Assembly (NCBI GenBank): GCA_015680685.1
Contig: MNCI01025009.1
Location: 80,968 to 110,883, forward strand
Length of the DNA stretch: 29,916 nucleotides
From: Gnetum montanum
Taxonomy: Eukaryota > Streptophyta > Gnetopsida > Gnetales > Gnetaceae
Direction of reading: 5' to 3'
This document shows, piece after piece, positions 1 through 10,461 of the stretch; the first letter of the stretch is position 1, and every line of letters begins with the position of its first letter. A program made the position numbers and the translations under genes. A model generated the notes under the pieces. That model saw only the letters and a program-made list of their open reading frames with translations, did no database searches and had not been told where the DNA came from.

Positions 1-1743
1 CGAGGTATCGGCTAAGGTAGACCAAATGTGGGATTCCTTAGACTCAAGAATAGAAACAGTCTTAAAAATCATAGAAGAGTCTAAGGTAGAACAAAGTAGT
101 GACAAAGGCAAAACCAAGCAGAGAAACTTAAGCCCTGCACATAACAAGGGTAAGGGGAAAATTCCTATCTCCGATGAGGCTGTGAATTCTGAGTCAAACA
201 ATGATAGTGGATGTGAGGTCTGCTACTATAACCATCCTAAGGGATGTTGCCCAATTATCTCACATCTGTAGGATTCTTGGGTGTATGCGTTAAATCAAGA
301 CTTAATCAACGGCAAACACCCCGAAGGTTACCTTATCCACAAGGTAACCCAAGGCAGTTCCACCAACCCTTAACATATTATCCAAGTGGAATGCCTCCAT
401 AGCCTATTGGACAAAGTCAGCAGTGGCAATACCCACAGTCATGGGAGATGCCACCACCAACACATCAATACCCTTACCGACAGCCCGATCCTTACGGTTA
501 TTATGTGCAGCAGCCAGTTTCTCCAAGTGACTCTATGGGTCACACTACCCCCCAACGTCACTACCAAGTTTAGGAGTATTTCAGGAGGACTCCTTCTCCT
601 CCAGGAGATATCTCACATTCAGTCCATCCTCTAACTCCACCTACACCTCTTCCACCTATAGTTCCCATACAACCAGTTCCAACAATGCAAGGGGAATTAC
701 CTACCCAACCGCAGCAACATAACGCCGCGAGAGCTGTAAATATTCAGCATGTAAATATCCAACTGGGTACTAGTTCTAACAATTGTACAAAGAAGAGACC
801 TTTCTTTAGAACTAGGAGCCCGGACAAACTCTCGTAACAACAAGCAGTTGAGCACATGTATAGGCCTCTAACCACTAACACTTTGGAGAACCCTTCAGTC
901 CAACAACTAAGTATGCAAACGGTTATGTTGACACATACCGTAACTGACTGGATAAAGGTGGGCCACCTTCCTAGGAAACTACCTGACCCTGGGAACCCCT
1001 TAATTCATTTATAGATCGCCGGAAATGCACCACATCGAGCTCTTCTTGACTCAAGTTCCGAAGTCAACCTAATTTCACAAAAGATGTATCAAGCCTAGAA
1101 CCTGCCCCAACTTAAGAAGAGTAACATACAACTGGAGCTGGCTAACCAGTCCATCACCATTCCCTTAGGATTGGTGGAGGACATTATCACCACTATGTGT
1201 GGGTGGTCATACCCAGCCAATTTCCTAGTGATTGAAGTTAACAACGAAGGGGGCTTCCCCATTATAATGGGAAGACTGTGGCTAAGTACTGTAGATGCGT
1301 ACCTAGGAATTCGTGATCTTTCCTTGCAAATTTCTAAGATAAACATTTACGGAAAGATCAAGAAGAAGGAAGTTCCATGCATCACATACAGTGATTCATC
1401 GGGTGATGACATGGAGGATATGTCTCCATGTGAGAGGTGTGCCCTTGAGAGTGAAAAACAAAGATGCATGTATGTAGCAACCACACAACCAATAGTAGAC
1501 ACCCTGTGGTTGACAGCCACTCGAAGAAACAAGCAAATATGCATGGAATGAACTGAGGAGTCAACTCATGCCAACAACCGTGGCATAGACACATTGGAAT
1601 GTGAGCATCGCCAACTTCCCCCCCTCAACTTAAGATCATCAATTGGGAGAAGTTGGGCACTTCTTAGAAATTCAAACAGATGTTCATTATTTCGGATCTC
1701 TCCCTTACAACTCAGTCATGGGGGAGATGGTCACCTATGTTGA
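1..1743 (+). pseudogene. gag-protease polyprotein of element A, partial and broken
   Basis: Capsid/nucleocapsid and protease part of an LTR retrotransposon. At 26-271 the frame encodes a charged helix-like stretch (WDSLDSRIETVLKIIEESK) and a zinc-knuckle variant CEVCYYNHPKGCC, spaced C-x2-C-x3-H-x4-C. A one-base deletion near 290, seen against copy D, shifts the frame. From about 300 it runs in one frame to the TGA at 1741-1743. A Y/Q/P-rich low-complexity stretch (about 300-700) follows, then a retropepsin. The catalytic region at 1042-1080 reads LLDSSSEVNLIS where a D-S/T-G triad is expected, so the glycine is lost. The C-terminal retropepsin pattern FPIIMGRLWLSTVDA (about 1252-1296) is still clear. 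Stops include TAG at 403 and a TAG in the protease (MYQA*NLP) where copy D has TGG. This is not a working gene. Confidence 0.8.
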
Positions 1744-3685
1744 TCATATGGGGCCCTCAGTTCTTTTTCAATTTTTTTCTTACACATTTTTGTTTTACAA
1801 ATTTCTTTAACCTTTCTAATTTTTGTTTTACAACTTTATTTAACCTTTTTAGTTTCTTTTTTACACCATCATTATACTTTTTCTATTTTGTGTGTGTGTG
1901 TGTGTGCCATCCACCATGTAAGTTCGTCACCCAATAAGTGTTCAGACTGATGGTATGAACTATTTTCATATTGATTGCTAATGTTTGGTTTTTACCTTTA
2001 AGTTACAATGTTGATACTAAGGTATGTTTCTTTTGATATGGTAGGCAATGAGATCACTTCATCCATCCCTCCACCAATTGCTATGGTTTCTCTTGGCTTG
2101 GAAATGTACAATTCCCTTCTAATAAGAACTTTAACGAATCGGTGACTGGGTATTTCTCAAACTAAGGAAGGACTCAAGGATTGCAAAGGGTGTGACTTCA
2201 AGGGAATTTGATGCTTTGATGTTGGTCATTCTCTTGGGTGCTTAGATGTTTCTTCTTGAGTTTTCTTACCATTCCGATGTTACCCATTCTTCGGAAGCTA
2301 AGGCAATAAAAATAAGAAGTCTTTGCATGGTGTGGTTCTCACGCATAAAAACACAAAACACAAAAAAAAAAAACCAAAGTGAGGATTCAAAGCATACCCC
2401 TTAGATGGAATAACTTTGGGCTACAAGCACTGGTTATGGAACCAAACATGTTCGCTCTAACTAAGGCCCTTCTCGCTTCCCATTCACTCATTTGTTTCGT
2501 TGGAATGGTGGTGGCTCTTTGGAGATGCATCCTCGTTATCCAGGTGGATGGTTTCACTGAATGCATTAATGCGACATCACTAGAAGTGGTTGGTTTGAGC
2601 CCGAAGTTGGAATGAGATTTGCCAACTCACATTAATCATGTAACACACACGGGGCTATACACCACCTTGTTCTTGGGATTCCATCCCACTTCTCTTCGCT
2701 CCATCCTTCTCTCCATTGTTCACATCATTGTCAGTTGTATCATTAGTGTATATATTTTGGTTGATGCATTGTTTTCTTTTCAGTAAATTCTTGTAGTTAA
2801 GACTTTAACTCTTGTTCCAAAAGACATTCCTAGAGCCTACGAACTCTTTGAATGTGGGTTTGCCGGGGCATTAACGGCATGAGCCTGCTTTGGGGAGGAC
2901 CCACTGATATTCCTATTTGGAGCATTAGTTAACTTCTTTTCCTTAACATTTTGCACTTAATTTTATTTTTGTTCATTTCCATCTTGACATCCACTTCATT
3001 GATGCCATAGTTGTCCATTTTTTATCTATCTTTCTTACTCCTTTTCTTTCTCCATTCTAACGCTACCAGAGGTTCACGATTACTCATGGGGGTACGGGGC
3101 CCATTTTTTTTCAATTTTCTCCTAGCCTCGAAATTTTTGCTTTTCTTCCTAACCCCTACACCTTTGGTAGTGATCATTACTACATCTCTCGATCCATATC
3201 AGCCATACCACAACCTAGCCAATGAGTTTACACCGAAGCAAGGTATCAATTACATGATGATTCAATTACCCTTGCTAATATATGATTATGTTGTGTGTGC
3301 AGATGGCAATCATACAACAATGGAATGGATCTGGAGCAAACACTTGGAATGGAGTAGCATTGAAGCAGCTATGTAAGGAGCAGAATTAATGATGCGCTTA
3401 CGGATGGACAACGGAAGGTGCAATCTAGGCGTTGGCAACAGCAAGACTCTTCTCTCTTCTTCTCTTCTCTTCTCTCTCCTCTTTTCTTTTAGCTTCCAAC
3501 TGTGGCCTAATGTCATTGTAATAAGGTGTTTACCCTTGTTGTCATGAACACCAGTTTTTTCAAGTCTTGTAATAATGATCCATTCACATGTCATTCCATT
3601 AGTCCCATTCCCCTCAATAATCCCATACCTACCAGATATTATTGTAAGGAACTTAAGGATGAGTTTTCATTCAGTCATGGGGTTA
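1744..3685 (+). other. Non-coding internal region of element A
   Basis: Between the polyprotein stop and the 3' LTR lies 1.9 kb with no plausible coding sequence. It includes T-rich tracts, a (TG)n run near 1888-1905, a polypyrimidine TCTTCT run at about 3445-3490, and several blocks shared with copies C and D, the clearest at 2820-2930. The tract just before the LTR, GTCATGGGGTTA, is in the polypurine-tract position and is conserved in C and D as CATGAGGGTA and CATGGGGATA. The region is too long and too conserved to be simple 3' UTR, and resembles the non-coding body of non-autonomous LTR elements. Confidence 0.7.
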
Positions 3686-3708
3686 TGATGAGGCACGATA
3701 TGCACAAG

Positions 3709-3816
3709 CTGCAATATCGCATATGTGATCTCGCAGCCGCCGCGATATCGCATCCCCTATGATATCGCGTACGCGATATCGTGTCATCCGCTGCGATATC
3801 GCTTACGCGATATCAC
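3709..3816. promoter_or_regulatory. Array of GATATC palindromes in LTR U3
   Basis: Within about 108 bp the core GATATCGC, or a one-base variant, occurs five to six times, often as the 10-bp palindrome GCGATATCGC flanked by CG dinucleotides. It ends about 17 bp before the TATA box. The equivalent place in D (24371-24412) has two copies, and in C (about 19405-19560) there are about six decayed ones. The position directly upstream of TATA suggests an enhancer-like element; the binding factor is unknown. Confidence 0.55.
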
Positions 3817-3832
3817 GGTCTGTCGTCAAATC

Positions 3833-3840
3833 TATAAATA
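3833..3840 (+). promoter_or_regulatory. TATA box of element A LTR
   Basis: TATAAATA within TCTATAAATAAGAGGCA. The same motif with the same downstream AAGAGGCA occurs in D on the minus strand at 24339-24346, and TATAAATA occurs in C at 19350-19357. Conservation among diverged LTRs supports a real promoter. Confidence 0.7.
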
Positions 3841-4090
3841 AGAGGCAGCACTCCCCTCATTTCTCATCCTAGGCTAGAAGTAGCAAAGCTCTGGCGGATT
3901 GATCACCCCAGAGATAGAATATTTTCCATGTACCCGCAGTAGGAGTCCCCCAAGTGAACGGTTCTTTATTCGAGCAGCTTTGTACCTAAACGCAAGTTGT
4001 GTACGGCAATAAAGACAAGCTTTGTGGATAAACCTTGTAGTACATGGATAGGTTTATTTAATGTTATTTATTGCTTTCCTAGTAACACGG

Positions 4091-4262
4091 CATGAGTACA
4101 ACTTGGTTACGAGTATTGACGAATGTGTACCGCTACCCAAGGAATCGGCTACTCATCGTGATTAGATTCTCTCACCCTTATCTTCTAGAACGTGGGACAA
4201 GTACGACTTGATTACGAGCATCTACGGATGTGTACGGCTAGTCAAGGAATCAGCAGCTTGTC
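4091..4262 (+). repeat. Imperfect tandem duplication (~105 bp) in LTR leader
   Basis: The segment beginning GAGTACAACTTGGTTACGAG (4094) recurs as AAGTACGACTTGATTACGAG (4199). Both continue through an ATGTGTAC.GCTA segment to CAAGGAATC. Offset is about 105 bp, with many substitutions. It lies downstream of the LTR TATA box and so in the transcribed R/U5 part. Confidence 0.6.
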
Positions 4263-4677
4263 ACACTTAGGCTAGTTATGTGCCTCAGTATGACCACTTC
4301 GAGCACGTGCGTTACGTGTGGTAATCCCAGTAACGATTAGCGTTTGGTAGCCACAGCTGCACAATTCAAGGTGTGTACAACAAGTGGGAATGGATGCTGA
4401 CGCTAGGACTTAGCACTGTAGTTAGAGTTAGTTTTAGTCTCTCAACCCTTCACCCCTTAGCATAGGAGATAAAACAGAAAAGACCAAAAAAATCATATAC
4501 CTCGAACTTACTTAACCATACATCATGACAACAACAAGTAAGTCTGGGAAGACAACGATTAATTAACCCCAAGTGTTCCTTGCGGCGTTTAGGCATTTAG
4601 TCTGCGGAGTTTGACCGGATCACGCATGCTACGCTCGTTTCGTATGGTTGAGTGTAGGGGTACCTCACCACTCATCA

Positions 4678-5579
4678 TTGAATTATTTCAATAACTTCGT
4701 AGGTAGCACATGTAGCTAACTAAAGTCCTTAGTAATGGTGCCAATGATGAGCGATCCGTATAATTTATGCCCAACCATACAAATTACAAGTATTCATGTG
4801 CAATTCAATCAAATTCCATAGATTGTTGTTCTCTAAATGCACATTAACTAGGTTGTGAACCTAAGGACACGATCATTATCTTCCTAGTTCCGCTTGTATA
4901 AATACAAGCATATGGTTAAGTGTAATCAAGGTACATGATATGTATAATTTTATATATTTTATCTATTTTAGCCTAAGTGTAAAATAAAGTGATTAAGTAT
5001 TAATTAATCTAATAATGAGCTAATGCCTTAAGATATTTCCTAACACAAGCATCTAGTCCAACCTACTGTACACATCTTGAACACATTATAACACTGCTAG
5101 GTTACCAAGTGCTAACACTACTAGGATTACCAAGCATTAACGTTACATTCAAAGTGGTCGTACTTATGTGTATTTATTACTTTTATTTAATTAACTAAGT
5201 ATATGAAAGTAAATTGCATAAATGGTAGAGTACATTAAAGTAAACATTAAGTTTTTTCCAAATGCTACAAGGTATTCCAAGAAGTTCATATTTATTGCCA
5301 TCACACCGAAGTGTCCAAGTACATCAATGCTCGAATAAGGATACATACACTTCTTGACTTCTACTGTGGGTACTTCAAAAATATTCTAATTACTATGGAA
5401 ATAAACTACAAGACCTTCCCTAATCTATTGAATAATTGATGCCATAAATTTGGTGGGTGCAAACATTTATATAGGCAGACATAGGCACCACGTCAATGCA
5501 TTAGATCATGTGTTGATAGGGATGCATCAACACATGCTCGTCGATGTAGTCGATGTAGTCCATTGATGATGATTCATCA
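4678..5579 (-). mobile_element. Element B remnant: PBS scar and 5' LTR of an older related element
   Basis: Element A is inserted in the leader of a minus-strand relative. Bases 4678-4744 are its leader, ending in GGTGCCA (4737-4743), a decayed form of the tRNA-Asp primer-binding site that is complete in D. The LTR follows at 4745-5579, opening TGATGAG and closing ATTCATCA. It shares with the C LTR the segments ACCAAG...ACTAGGATTACCAAGCA (5105-5145) and CTACTGTGGG..CTTC. A TATATAAAT box (minus, 5466-5474) is present. The body should lie left of the window on the other side of A. B is clearly older than A. Confidence 0.65.
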
Positions 5580-6439
5580 CAAGGGATAATTCCCAATCAT
5601 GGTCCTATTTCAAACCAAATTTTAGCATGCATTCTAAGATAAAAGCTTTATTTAAAAAATCTATAGCAAAAAAAAAAAAAAGAAGAATTTTAGCTTCAAG
5701 AATATAAATAATGATGGCAAAAGATGAAGGCCCTATCATCCATATGATGAATAATGAAAGAATAGAATTCTAGATAGAGGAATTATCCCACATTATGCGA
5801 GAAATAAAAAGAAGAAGAACATATAGTAAGATCCCAAGATATTAAAAGAAAAATGTGAAATTACATTATCATACATGAATAAGAATTCCTCCACTCAAGT
5901 GATGGTTGATTCTAGCTTGGACAGGATCTAGAAAGACCCCCACTAGAAGTGTAGAGATCCATATTAGGGTTGTGTGTACCCTTAAAAGGGTTACATAGAT
6001 AGAACTAAGGGCCCCTACAAAGGAAGTTAGATCATGTACAATACTTAGACCTCATTTTGTTCATATTATCAGCTCAAATTTCGAGGTAAGCAATAAAGAT
6101 TAAGAAGTGATCACAATAACTGGTTCTAAACTTCATAAGGTTGAGTTCTAAGACAAAGAAACACATAATTAGATGTTATGAATAAAAGTATTTGATGAAG
6201 AAAATGACTCTATTAGAGTAAATGGGAGAAGACAAAGTCTTGATCAAGCTTATAGAATGAAGATAAAGGAGAACAATTAATGAATTTCTTAACCAAGAAA
6301 GGTTACATTTCATATTCCCAAATTCACAAGTGAAGGGGAGAAAAAAACTTACTGTTTGGAGATAGAAGGAAAATTTATGAACACTCATGAATGTATAAAC
6401 ATGAAAGATTAAGTCAAGAAACTAATGCTTGAAGGGGAG
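5580..6439. other. AT- and purine-rich stretch, probable Copia internal remnant
   Basis: No reading frame of value. The stretch is strongly purine-rich on the + strand and ends in the polypurine tract GAAGGGGAG just before a probable LTR. It would therefore be the 3' end of a Copia-type internal region, but no RT or RNase H motif can be read. Confidence 0.35.
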
Positions 6440-7654
6440 TGTTAGAGTATACTCGTAAGTTAAAGTACAATCATTAGTTTCTTAAGTGAATCTATCAGTA
6501 ACTAAGAATGCCCATGATAGTTCAGTGAAGAGTCATAACTTCTTATGAAGAATAAAAAACCACAAGCTTTCACTTCATAATATAGAATAAGGAAGAGGAA
6601 AGTCTAGAACAATAAGAAATAAAGGTGAAATGTGCAATAACAATGTAATAGTATGAAGAGTGGTGAATCAATAAAGAATAATAGCCATAACAATGTTCCT
6701 AATATATAAGAGAAGATTAATTTAATTTCCAAAACCAAAATATTAAAGAAGTGACAGAAGAAGAGAAGAACAATTTTAATTTCCTAAATAGGATAAGAAG
6801 ATCCAAAAGTAAGTCATTCATAATATGGTTCAATTTCCTAAAGAGGAAGAAAAGGCCATCTGAAAGGTTACAATAAAATTGTAGAAGAAATACTACAAAG
6901 AAGAAATAGGTTATGATTGAATTAGTAGTCCATAATAGGTCAAGATATGGATCTCTAAGGAATCCAATAAGGCTCAGACCACATAAGCCTAACCAACTAA
7001 GAAAACTCCCGTGAAGACCTATTATAAGTAAGAAGTAAATGCAAGCATTGTAAGGATACAGCCAAGAAGAAGAAAAGGCTTACAAAGAAGTATTTCATAA
7101 AATCCAGTGAAGTTAAGCCAATGATGACTCAACGAAGTACGAGAGAAGCTTATGAAGCTAAGTTCAAGAGAAACTTAGCAAAATATAGTGGACTAAGTTC
7201 AAATACAATAGTTCTTAATTGAATGAGTTACGAATGACACTCGTAAGAATATTATATCTTACAATGGAGAAGTGAATATGAACCAAAAGAAGATGCACTA
7301 CCCAAAAAACAACATTATTGAAACACAAGAATTTCTTTGCAAGACAGGACATGTAAATACGACAAGCCCAAAGATGTTACAAATTACTAAAATAAGGAAT
7401 GAATATCAAGTTATGGATTCCATACAATGTAATCCAATCCATCATAAGAGGATTCGTAAGTAACCAAATCAGTAAGACATACAATACTCAAAATTTCCAG
7501 AAATTAGGAAGAGTAGTCATCATTACAAAGACACCTATGAACTTACATCTCCATGATATTGATATTACTTTCCGTTAGGATTAGTGATTCTCTCTATAAA
7601 AGATCATGAGGCATTAACATTATATTCTATTATGAATGCAAGTAAAATCTAACA
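6440..7654 (+). repeat. Probable Copia-type 3' LTR
   Basis: A polypurine tract GAAGGGGAG (6431-6439) abuts TGTTAGAGTATAC. A matching inverted end TCTAACA occurs at 7648-7654, giving a 1,215-bp unit with 7-bp TGTTAGA/TCTAACA ends. Near the right end CTCTCTATAAAAGA (about 7590) resembles a TATA box about 60 bp before the LTR end, as in plant Copia LTRs. No PBS follows, consistent with a 3' LTR. A second LTR was not found in the window, so this is a structural inference. Confidence 0.5.
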
Positions 7655-9584
7655 TGGAGAAAAGGGTGTTATAGATTGGAATGGCTCTGGAATGACATGC
7701 TAAGCTAAGGCTGAAATTTCATAATTTTCTAACATAACTATATACATTTTACAGGTTCAAACGCCATATTTTCATGTTAATTTCTATGTTCTCATGGAAA
7801 ATTAAATTGTATAATACCTTTTCAAAGGCCATATACTTTTATAGCTATGTGGAGGGTTCGTGATCTCGCGCACACTAATCTGATGCCTGTTTCATGCAGT
7901 TTGATTCAGCCATTTTACTTTCCTATGCGACATCGCCAATTTGCCATTCTAGCTACCACCCCAGCAACGCGTGAGCTGTGTCCTCATTTCCACGCTCCAG
8001 GCTGCAATTCTATAATCCCCGTTGACCTTTTAAGTTTGTTGGGTGGAGATAAAATAGCTTAGAATTTGACGTCTACGCTTATGCATCAAGAACAGATAAG
8101 ATTTGCAGCTTTTCTTTAATGAATTTAGAGATTTTCTGTTTGGCTATAGCTTTGGGCTGAGTTGAATGGGCGAGGGTCGATATTTATCATGTCTCTCCGC
8201 GATCTTTTTTCTCGTTTTATTTCCCGCAGACAACTGAAGTTGACTTTTCAGATACAACCAGAGATAATAATTATGTATAAAACGCCATTCTAATGCAAAG
8301 GGTTTGCAAATACATGCATCTGCAGTGTTGCGCATCTGCAAACTCATAGTAAAATAATGGCCAGAAATGTCGTATCTAGTATTTTAAAGAGTTCGTGTTC
8401 CCTAAGCGTTAGTATTTTAAAGAGTTCCTGTTCCCTAAGCGTTACAAGTGACGTTGATGGAAAATCGAGAATAGACATGTCTTTCTTCAGGTTACTACGG
8501 CAGGGTGCGGCAGGGAGAATGGATATTTTTTGCCCATTAACTGCAGATTGAAAATTTTAATTGAGTTGGAAAAATTACAGAGGATTTGTTACACAGTTAC
8601 AAAGTCTAATAATTTTTTATGAAAGTTGAAAACATATAATGTAATGCCAAAAAAATAATGATTACATGTAATATAATAATTTCTTGGAATCTAAGATAAA
8701 GATGGAAGAAATTAAAAAAAAAATTCCTCATTGTTTGTAAATACGCTCCTCATGTAAATTGATTTAACCACCTGATGCTCATTTTTGCTCCACCAATTTA
8801 ATTCATTGAATAAATACGAACAGTTAAAAATAAATACATTAAGTACTGATAACAAACCTCCTCTAGAGCCCTGACACAACATAAATAAAAATGCTTATCG
8901 CTTAAGTGTTGAACTGAATTGATTAACAAAATATTTAAAGAAAGGGATTAGCATATACTGTACACTCAAAGCCTCGTCCAGGTACACACCTGCAGTTGCA
9001 AATCATGAATAATAATATTATGCCCTAAACAATGAAACACGGGCGGTTCAGTCTCCTCTCTTTTTTACGGAATCACTGCGCTTCGTGTAAACGCTATCGC
9101 CATAACCTAACTTTGTGACATATATCAAACATCATAAATTCCCACGGCCTGTGATCTCTTGGCAATACAGAATAACTACGAAAACCATTGAGTAAACGCT
9201 TCTGAAATCTGTTCATAGCTATCCGTCTTAAACGTGTGTCGCCATGTTACTTTGGAGCAGTGTTTTCTAAATCACCTGCTTAATGATTAGTCGTGGCATG
9301 AAAACTTGAAGCTCACTTTTCCCTCAACCTTTGCGTTTAGAGAAAAATCTTATCAAGTAATTTTTTCTCACAACAAACCGACTTTCTATTTTCCTCTGCC
9401 GTAAAATCATCAACTCATTTCCAAGTGACACAGTTCCTAGAGCCGATGCCCCTATTAATTACGAGACTGTAATACGGATAGCGGGTTCTTGAAGTCTCTG
9501 AATACGTCAATTCCATGCCCATTGAATTAATAGGCAGCGCACGACCCGGGCTACATGAGCCAAGGCAATGGAAGTTTTTTGCCG
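7655..9584. other. Intergenic region upstream of the RING gene
   Basis: No coding sequence is supported. Base composition is uneven: 7840-8060 and 8140-8560 are less AT-rich than their surroundings but have only short frames lacking any family motif. It includes a 33-bp tandem duplication (8378-8443) and two W-box-like TTGAC[CT] sites (8022 and 8240 areas), too far from the start codon to weigh much. No transposon ends were recognised, so it may be old unique DNA. Confidence 0.4.
8378..8443. repeat. 33-bp tandem duplication
   Basis: Two head-to-tail copies of a 33-bp unit, 8378-8410 and 8411-8443, beginning AGTATTTTAAAGAGTTC and ending CCCTAAGCGTT. They differ at one base (G versus C at unit position 17). 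Near-identity means the duplication is recent compared with the decayed surroundings. Confidence 0.95.
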
Positions 9585-9592
9585 TATAAATA
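9585..9592 (+). promoter_or_regulatory. TATA box of the RING gene
   Basis: TATAAATA in the context GCCGTATAAATACC, about 100 bp before the start codon. With the usual plant spacing of about 30 bp, transcription would start near 9615-9625, leaving a 5' leader of about 70 nt. Confidence 0.65.
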
Positions 9593-9690
9593 CCAGCAAC
9601 ATATCATTCTTGCCAAAGACACAAAGTCAGAAACAAAAGACAGACACTCTGCTCTTGATTCTGCGGTGAACGACGAGATCGCAATAGAAA

Positions 9691-10251
9691 ATGTCGATGG
9701 CTCAGGCGCCCCTGGTCTTCGGTTTAGGGTCTCGGGCGTTGGCGGACACATATTCAGCATCAGGCATAAGCTGGATGAACATAGCGATGACCTTCCTCAT
9801 TGTGCTTGCTGTGGCAGCCCTGTTGCTCAGCCTCTGCTTCTTAGCCAACATATGCAGCCCCCGAGGCGGTCCATTCTGGAACTACGTCTTCGTCGGCGGC
9901 GTTTCCGGTGGCTTCCGCTCCAGCCCGTCGCCGTCGCCGTCGCCGCCGCCGCCACCGTCAGGGTTCGATCGGGCGACCATCGAACGGCTGCCCATCATGG
10001 TCATGGCTGCAGAAACGAAATCAGGATGTTTGTTGGAGGAGACGCGAAGGGAGTGCTCCGTTTGCATTTCGGAGTTGTGTGAGGGGCACAAGGCACGGCT
10101 GTTGCCGCCCTGCGGACACACATTCCACGTGGAGTGCATCGACTCGTGGCTCATCAATCATTCCACGTGTCCGCTCTGCCGTAACCCTGTTGTCGTCCCC
10201 TCCGCTACTGCTGCTGGTGCGGCCACCAACGTTGACGCTGACGTGGTGTGA
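9691..10251 (+). CDS. ATL-type RING-H2 E3 ubiquitin ligase, membrane-anchored
   Basis: 186-residue protein of the plant ATL family, which transfer ubiquitin from an E2 enzyme to substrates at membranes and often act in stress or defence signalling (family knowledge). One hydrophobic segment spans about residues 29-52. An S/P tract follows at 79-89 (encoded by TCGCCG repeats), then a GLD-like motif [11 protein letters not shown] (91-101). The RING-H2 has ligands C122, C125, C141, H143, H146, C149, C160 and C163, spaced C-x2-C-x15-C-x-H-x2-H-x2-C-x10-C-x2-C. The ATL hallmarks, a proline before the third cysteine (P140) and W153 for E2 contact, are present. Single exon, usual for ATLs, with no stops or frameshifts; far more GC-rich than its flanks. 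ATG at 9691 is the first in frame after the TATA box; ATG 9697 (CGATGGC) is an alternative. Substrate and exact subfamily cannot be told. Confidence 0.93.
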   Translation: MSMAQAPLVFGLGSRALADTYSASGISWMNIAMTFLIVLAVAALLLSLCFLANICSPRGGPFWNYVFVGGVSGGFRSSPSPSPSPPPPPSGFDRATIERLPIMVMAAETKSGCLLEETRRECSVCISELCEGHKARLLPPCGHTFHVECIDSWLINHSTCPLCRNPVVVPSATAAGAATNVDADVV

Positions 10252-10460
10252 ACGTTGAGTGGAAGGAGCCATTTGTTTTTGACATTTGGTGTTGTAATCT
10301 ACCCCTCATTGGTATTTTATTACCTTAATCTTTAAAGATGTAATTGGTCTTGGGGAACCTACCTAATGCGTGGTTGCTTCTGCCTATGGTTATTTAGATC
10401 TTTGTGGGCTTTATCAGGATCATAACCACTTCTTTTTTTCTCTTTTTTTTCATTGTATAA
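10252..10460 (+). other. 3' flank / probable 3' UTR of the RING gene
   Basis: After the TGA the sequence becomes U-rich with GTTGTAATCT and AGATGTAATTGG, the kind of loose TGTAA-type signal plants use for polyadenylation. No exact site can be set. The LINE duplication begins at 10448, so if the natural 3' end lies past about 200 nt it was cut by the insertion. Confidence 0.4.
10448..10460. repeat. LINE target-site duplication, left copy
   Basis: TTTCATTGTATAA, identical to 16161-16173. It directly precedes the poly(T) tract that is the LINE's poly(A) tail read on the + strand. The match stops on both sides (G at 10461 versus A at 16174; T at 10447 versus A at 16160). Confidence 0.9.
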
Positions 10461-10461
10461 G

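Larger units (their letters stand above)
1..4677 (+). mobile_element. Element A: gag-protease-only LTR retrotransposon, 5' end outside window
   Basis: The 3' part of a Gypsy-type LTR element. In order it holds the second half of gag, a retropepsin, about 1.9 kb of non-coding internal DNA and a 3' LTR. Its protein and non-coding sequence align by eye with element D (minus strand, 23620-29916) over the whole length, so the two are the same family in opposite orientation. No reverse transcriptase, RNase H or integrase motif lies between the protease and the LTR. The bases after the LTR end (TTGAA, 4678-4682) should be one copy of the target duplication; the other copy is outside the window. The downstream flank is internal sequence of a related older element (B). 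Confidence 0.85.
3686..4677 (+). repeat. 3' LTR of element A
   Basis: The ends are a perfect 7-bp inverted repeat, TGATGAG at 3686-3692 and CTCATCA at 4671-4677. The right end matches the LTR ends of D at 23620 and 29839 (reverse complement). U3 carries an array of GATATC palindromes (about 3709-3816), then TATAAATA at 3833-3840, which puts transcription start near 3865. The transcribed part contains two diverged copies of a roughly 105-bp unit (4091-4160 and 4196-4262). Confidence 0.85.

Noticed and set aside
1680-1937. Phe-rich frame after the A polyprotein
   Set aside because: Made of T-rich tracts and a (TG)n run. The same tract in D (26103-26321) is A/T-rich DNA without conserved protein sequence.
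3709-3816. Regular palindromic repeats considered as a CRISPR-like array
   Set aside because: Units are 8-10 bp with irregular short spacing, within an LTR of a plant element, with no cas genes. They are promoter repeats.
7847-8062. 71-codon frame in a less AT-rich patch upstream of the RING gene
   Set aside because: No domain, no promoter and no conserved neighbour. Could be a fragment of an old gene, but the sequence does not support a call.
9555-10082. 175-codon frame overlapping the RING gene
   Set aside because: It overlaps the ATL frame in another phase, starts upstream of the predicted transcription start, and has low-complexity R/A-rich sequence without motifs. A shadow of the GC-rich gene, as are the antisense frames at 9882-10157 and 10021-10272.
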